Of a stretch of 14,657 nucleotides of DNA, positions 14,651 to 14,657 are shown one piece after another. Below the pieces are notes generated by a model. The model was not told the origin of the DNA, ran no database searches, and saw only the letters and a list, made by a program, of their open reading frames with translations. This DNA comes from JAFGTE01 sp965369305 (lineage in GTDB: Bacteria > Patescibacteriota > Gracilibacteria > UM-FILTER-43-11). Within the stretch, counting starts at the first letter, position 1, and the number at the start of each line of letters is the position of its first letter. Location of the stretch: the NCBI GenBank assembly GCA_965369305.1, contig CBDUQG010000022.1, positions 1 through 14,657 on the forward strand, in the 5' to 3' direction. The translations under genes were made by a program, and so were the position numbers.

Positions 14651-14656
14651 ATTATA
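14651..14656 (-). promoter_or_regulatory. Predicted -10 box of rarA
   Basis: A perfect TATAAT on the minus strand (14656-14651). The -35 would lie beyond the window. The predicted start is near 14644, six bases before the ATG at 14638, so the mRNA would be almost leaderless. Confidence 0.6.
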
Positions 14657-14657
14657 T

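Overview
The window looks like ordinary chromosome from a small-genome, uncultivated bacterium, most likely a Patescibacteria/CPR lineage. Peregrinibacteria-like is my best guess, but there is no marker gene here to prove it. The reasons are: a DUF4012 membrane protein (common in CPR); a two-subunit 2-oxoacid:ferredoxin oxidoreductase with lactate dehydrogenase and AMP-forming acetyl-CoA synthetase as the visible carbon metabolism; mRNA leaders that are very short and lack Shine-Dalgarno sites; a tRNA without an encoded CCA end; and tight packing with overlapping stop codons. All ten complete genes end in TAG (6) or TAA (4), none in TGA, yet no TGA is read as sense. There is no rRNA, CRISPR, IS element, phage or integrase gene.

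Layout. 1-1409 (minus): dnaJ followed, with a 1-nt TAATG overlap, by the start of an S41 C-terminal processing protease, so a chaperone/protease pair. 1488-4149 (plus): fused gamma-alpha and beta subunits of a 2-oxoacid:ferredoxin oxidoreductase, divergent from dnaJ with overlapping promoters. 4160-5566 (minus): a 98-residue lipoprotein-like membrane protein followed by a 367-residue membrane-anchored extracytoplasmic protein. 5635-7542 (plus): acetyl-CoA synthetase. 7539-9293 (minus): DUF4012 protein with a C-terminal Ig-like domain. 9315-9681: an intergenic region packed with a minus-strand promoter, a strong plus-strand promoter, a tRNA with the unusual anticodon ACA, a roughly 160-nt GC-rich structured RNA ending in an intrinsic terminator, and the ldh promoter. 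9682-10626 (plus): L-lactate dehydrogenase. 10653-13442 (plus): a DinG helicase with an N-terminal DEDDh exonuclease. 13439-14638 (minus): RarA/MgsA AAA+ ATPase.

How it fits together. The oxidoreductase (pyruvate to acetyl-CoA, or the reverse, with ferredoxin), lactate dehydrogenase (pyruvate to lactate) and acetyl-CoA synthetase (acetate to acetyl-CoA) sit around the pyruvate/acetyl-CoA node of a fermentative metabolism, but as three separate transcription units. DinG and RarA are both replication-fork and DNA-repair proteins and lie tail to tail. The surface genes (lipoprotein, secreted protein, DUF4012, S41 protease) are unrelated envelope functions.

The most unusual items are the ACA-anticodon tRNA with the structured RNA directly behind it, a DinG that combines an intact exonuclease with an apparently intact FeS helicase, and the repeated promoter pattern (TAGAAT as -10, transcription start at or just before the start codon). 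I found no clear multi-gene undescribed system; the tRNA/ncRNA locus is the best candidate for something new.
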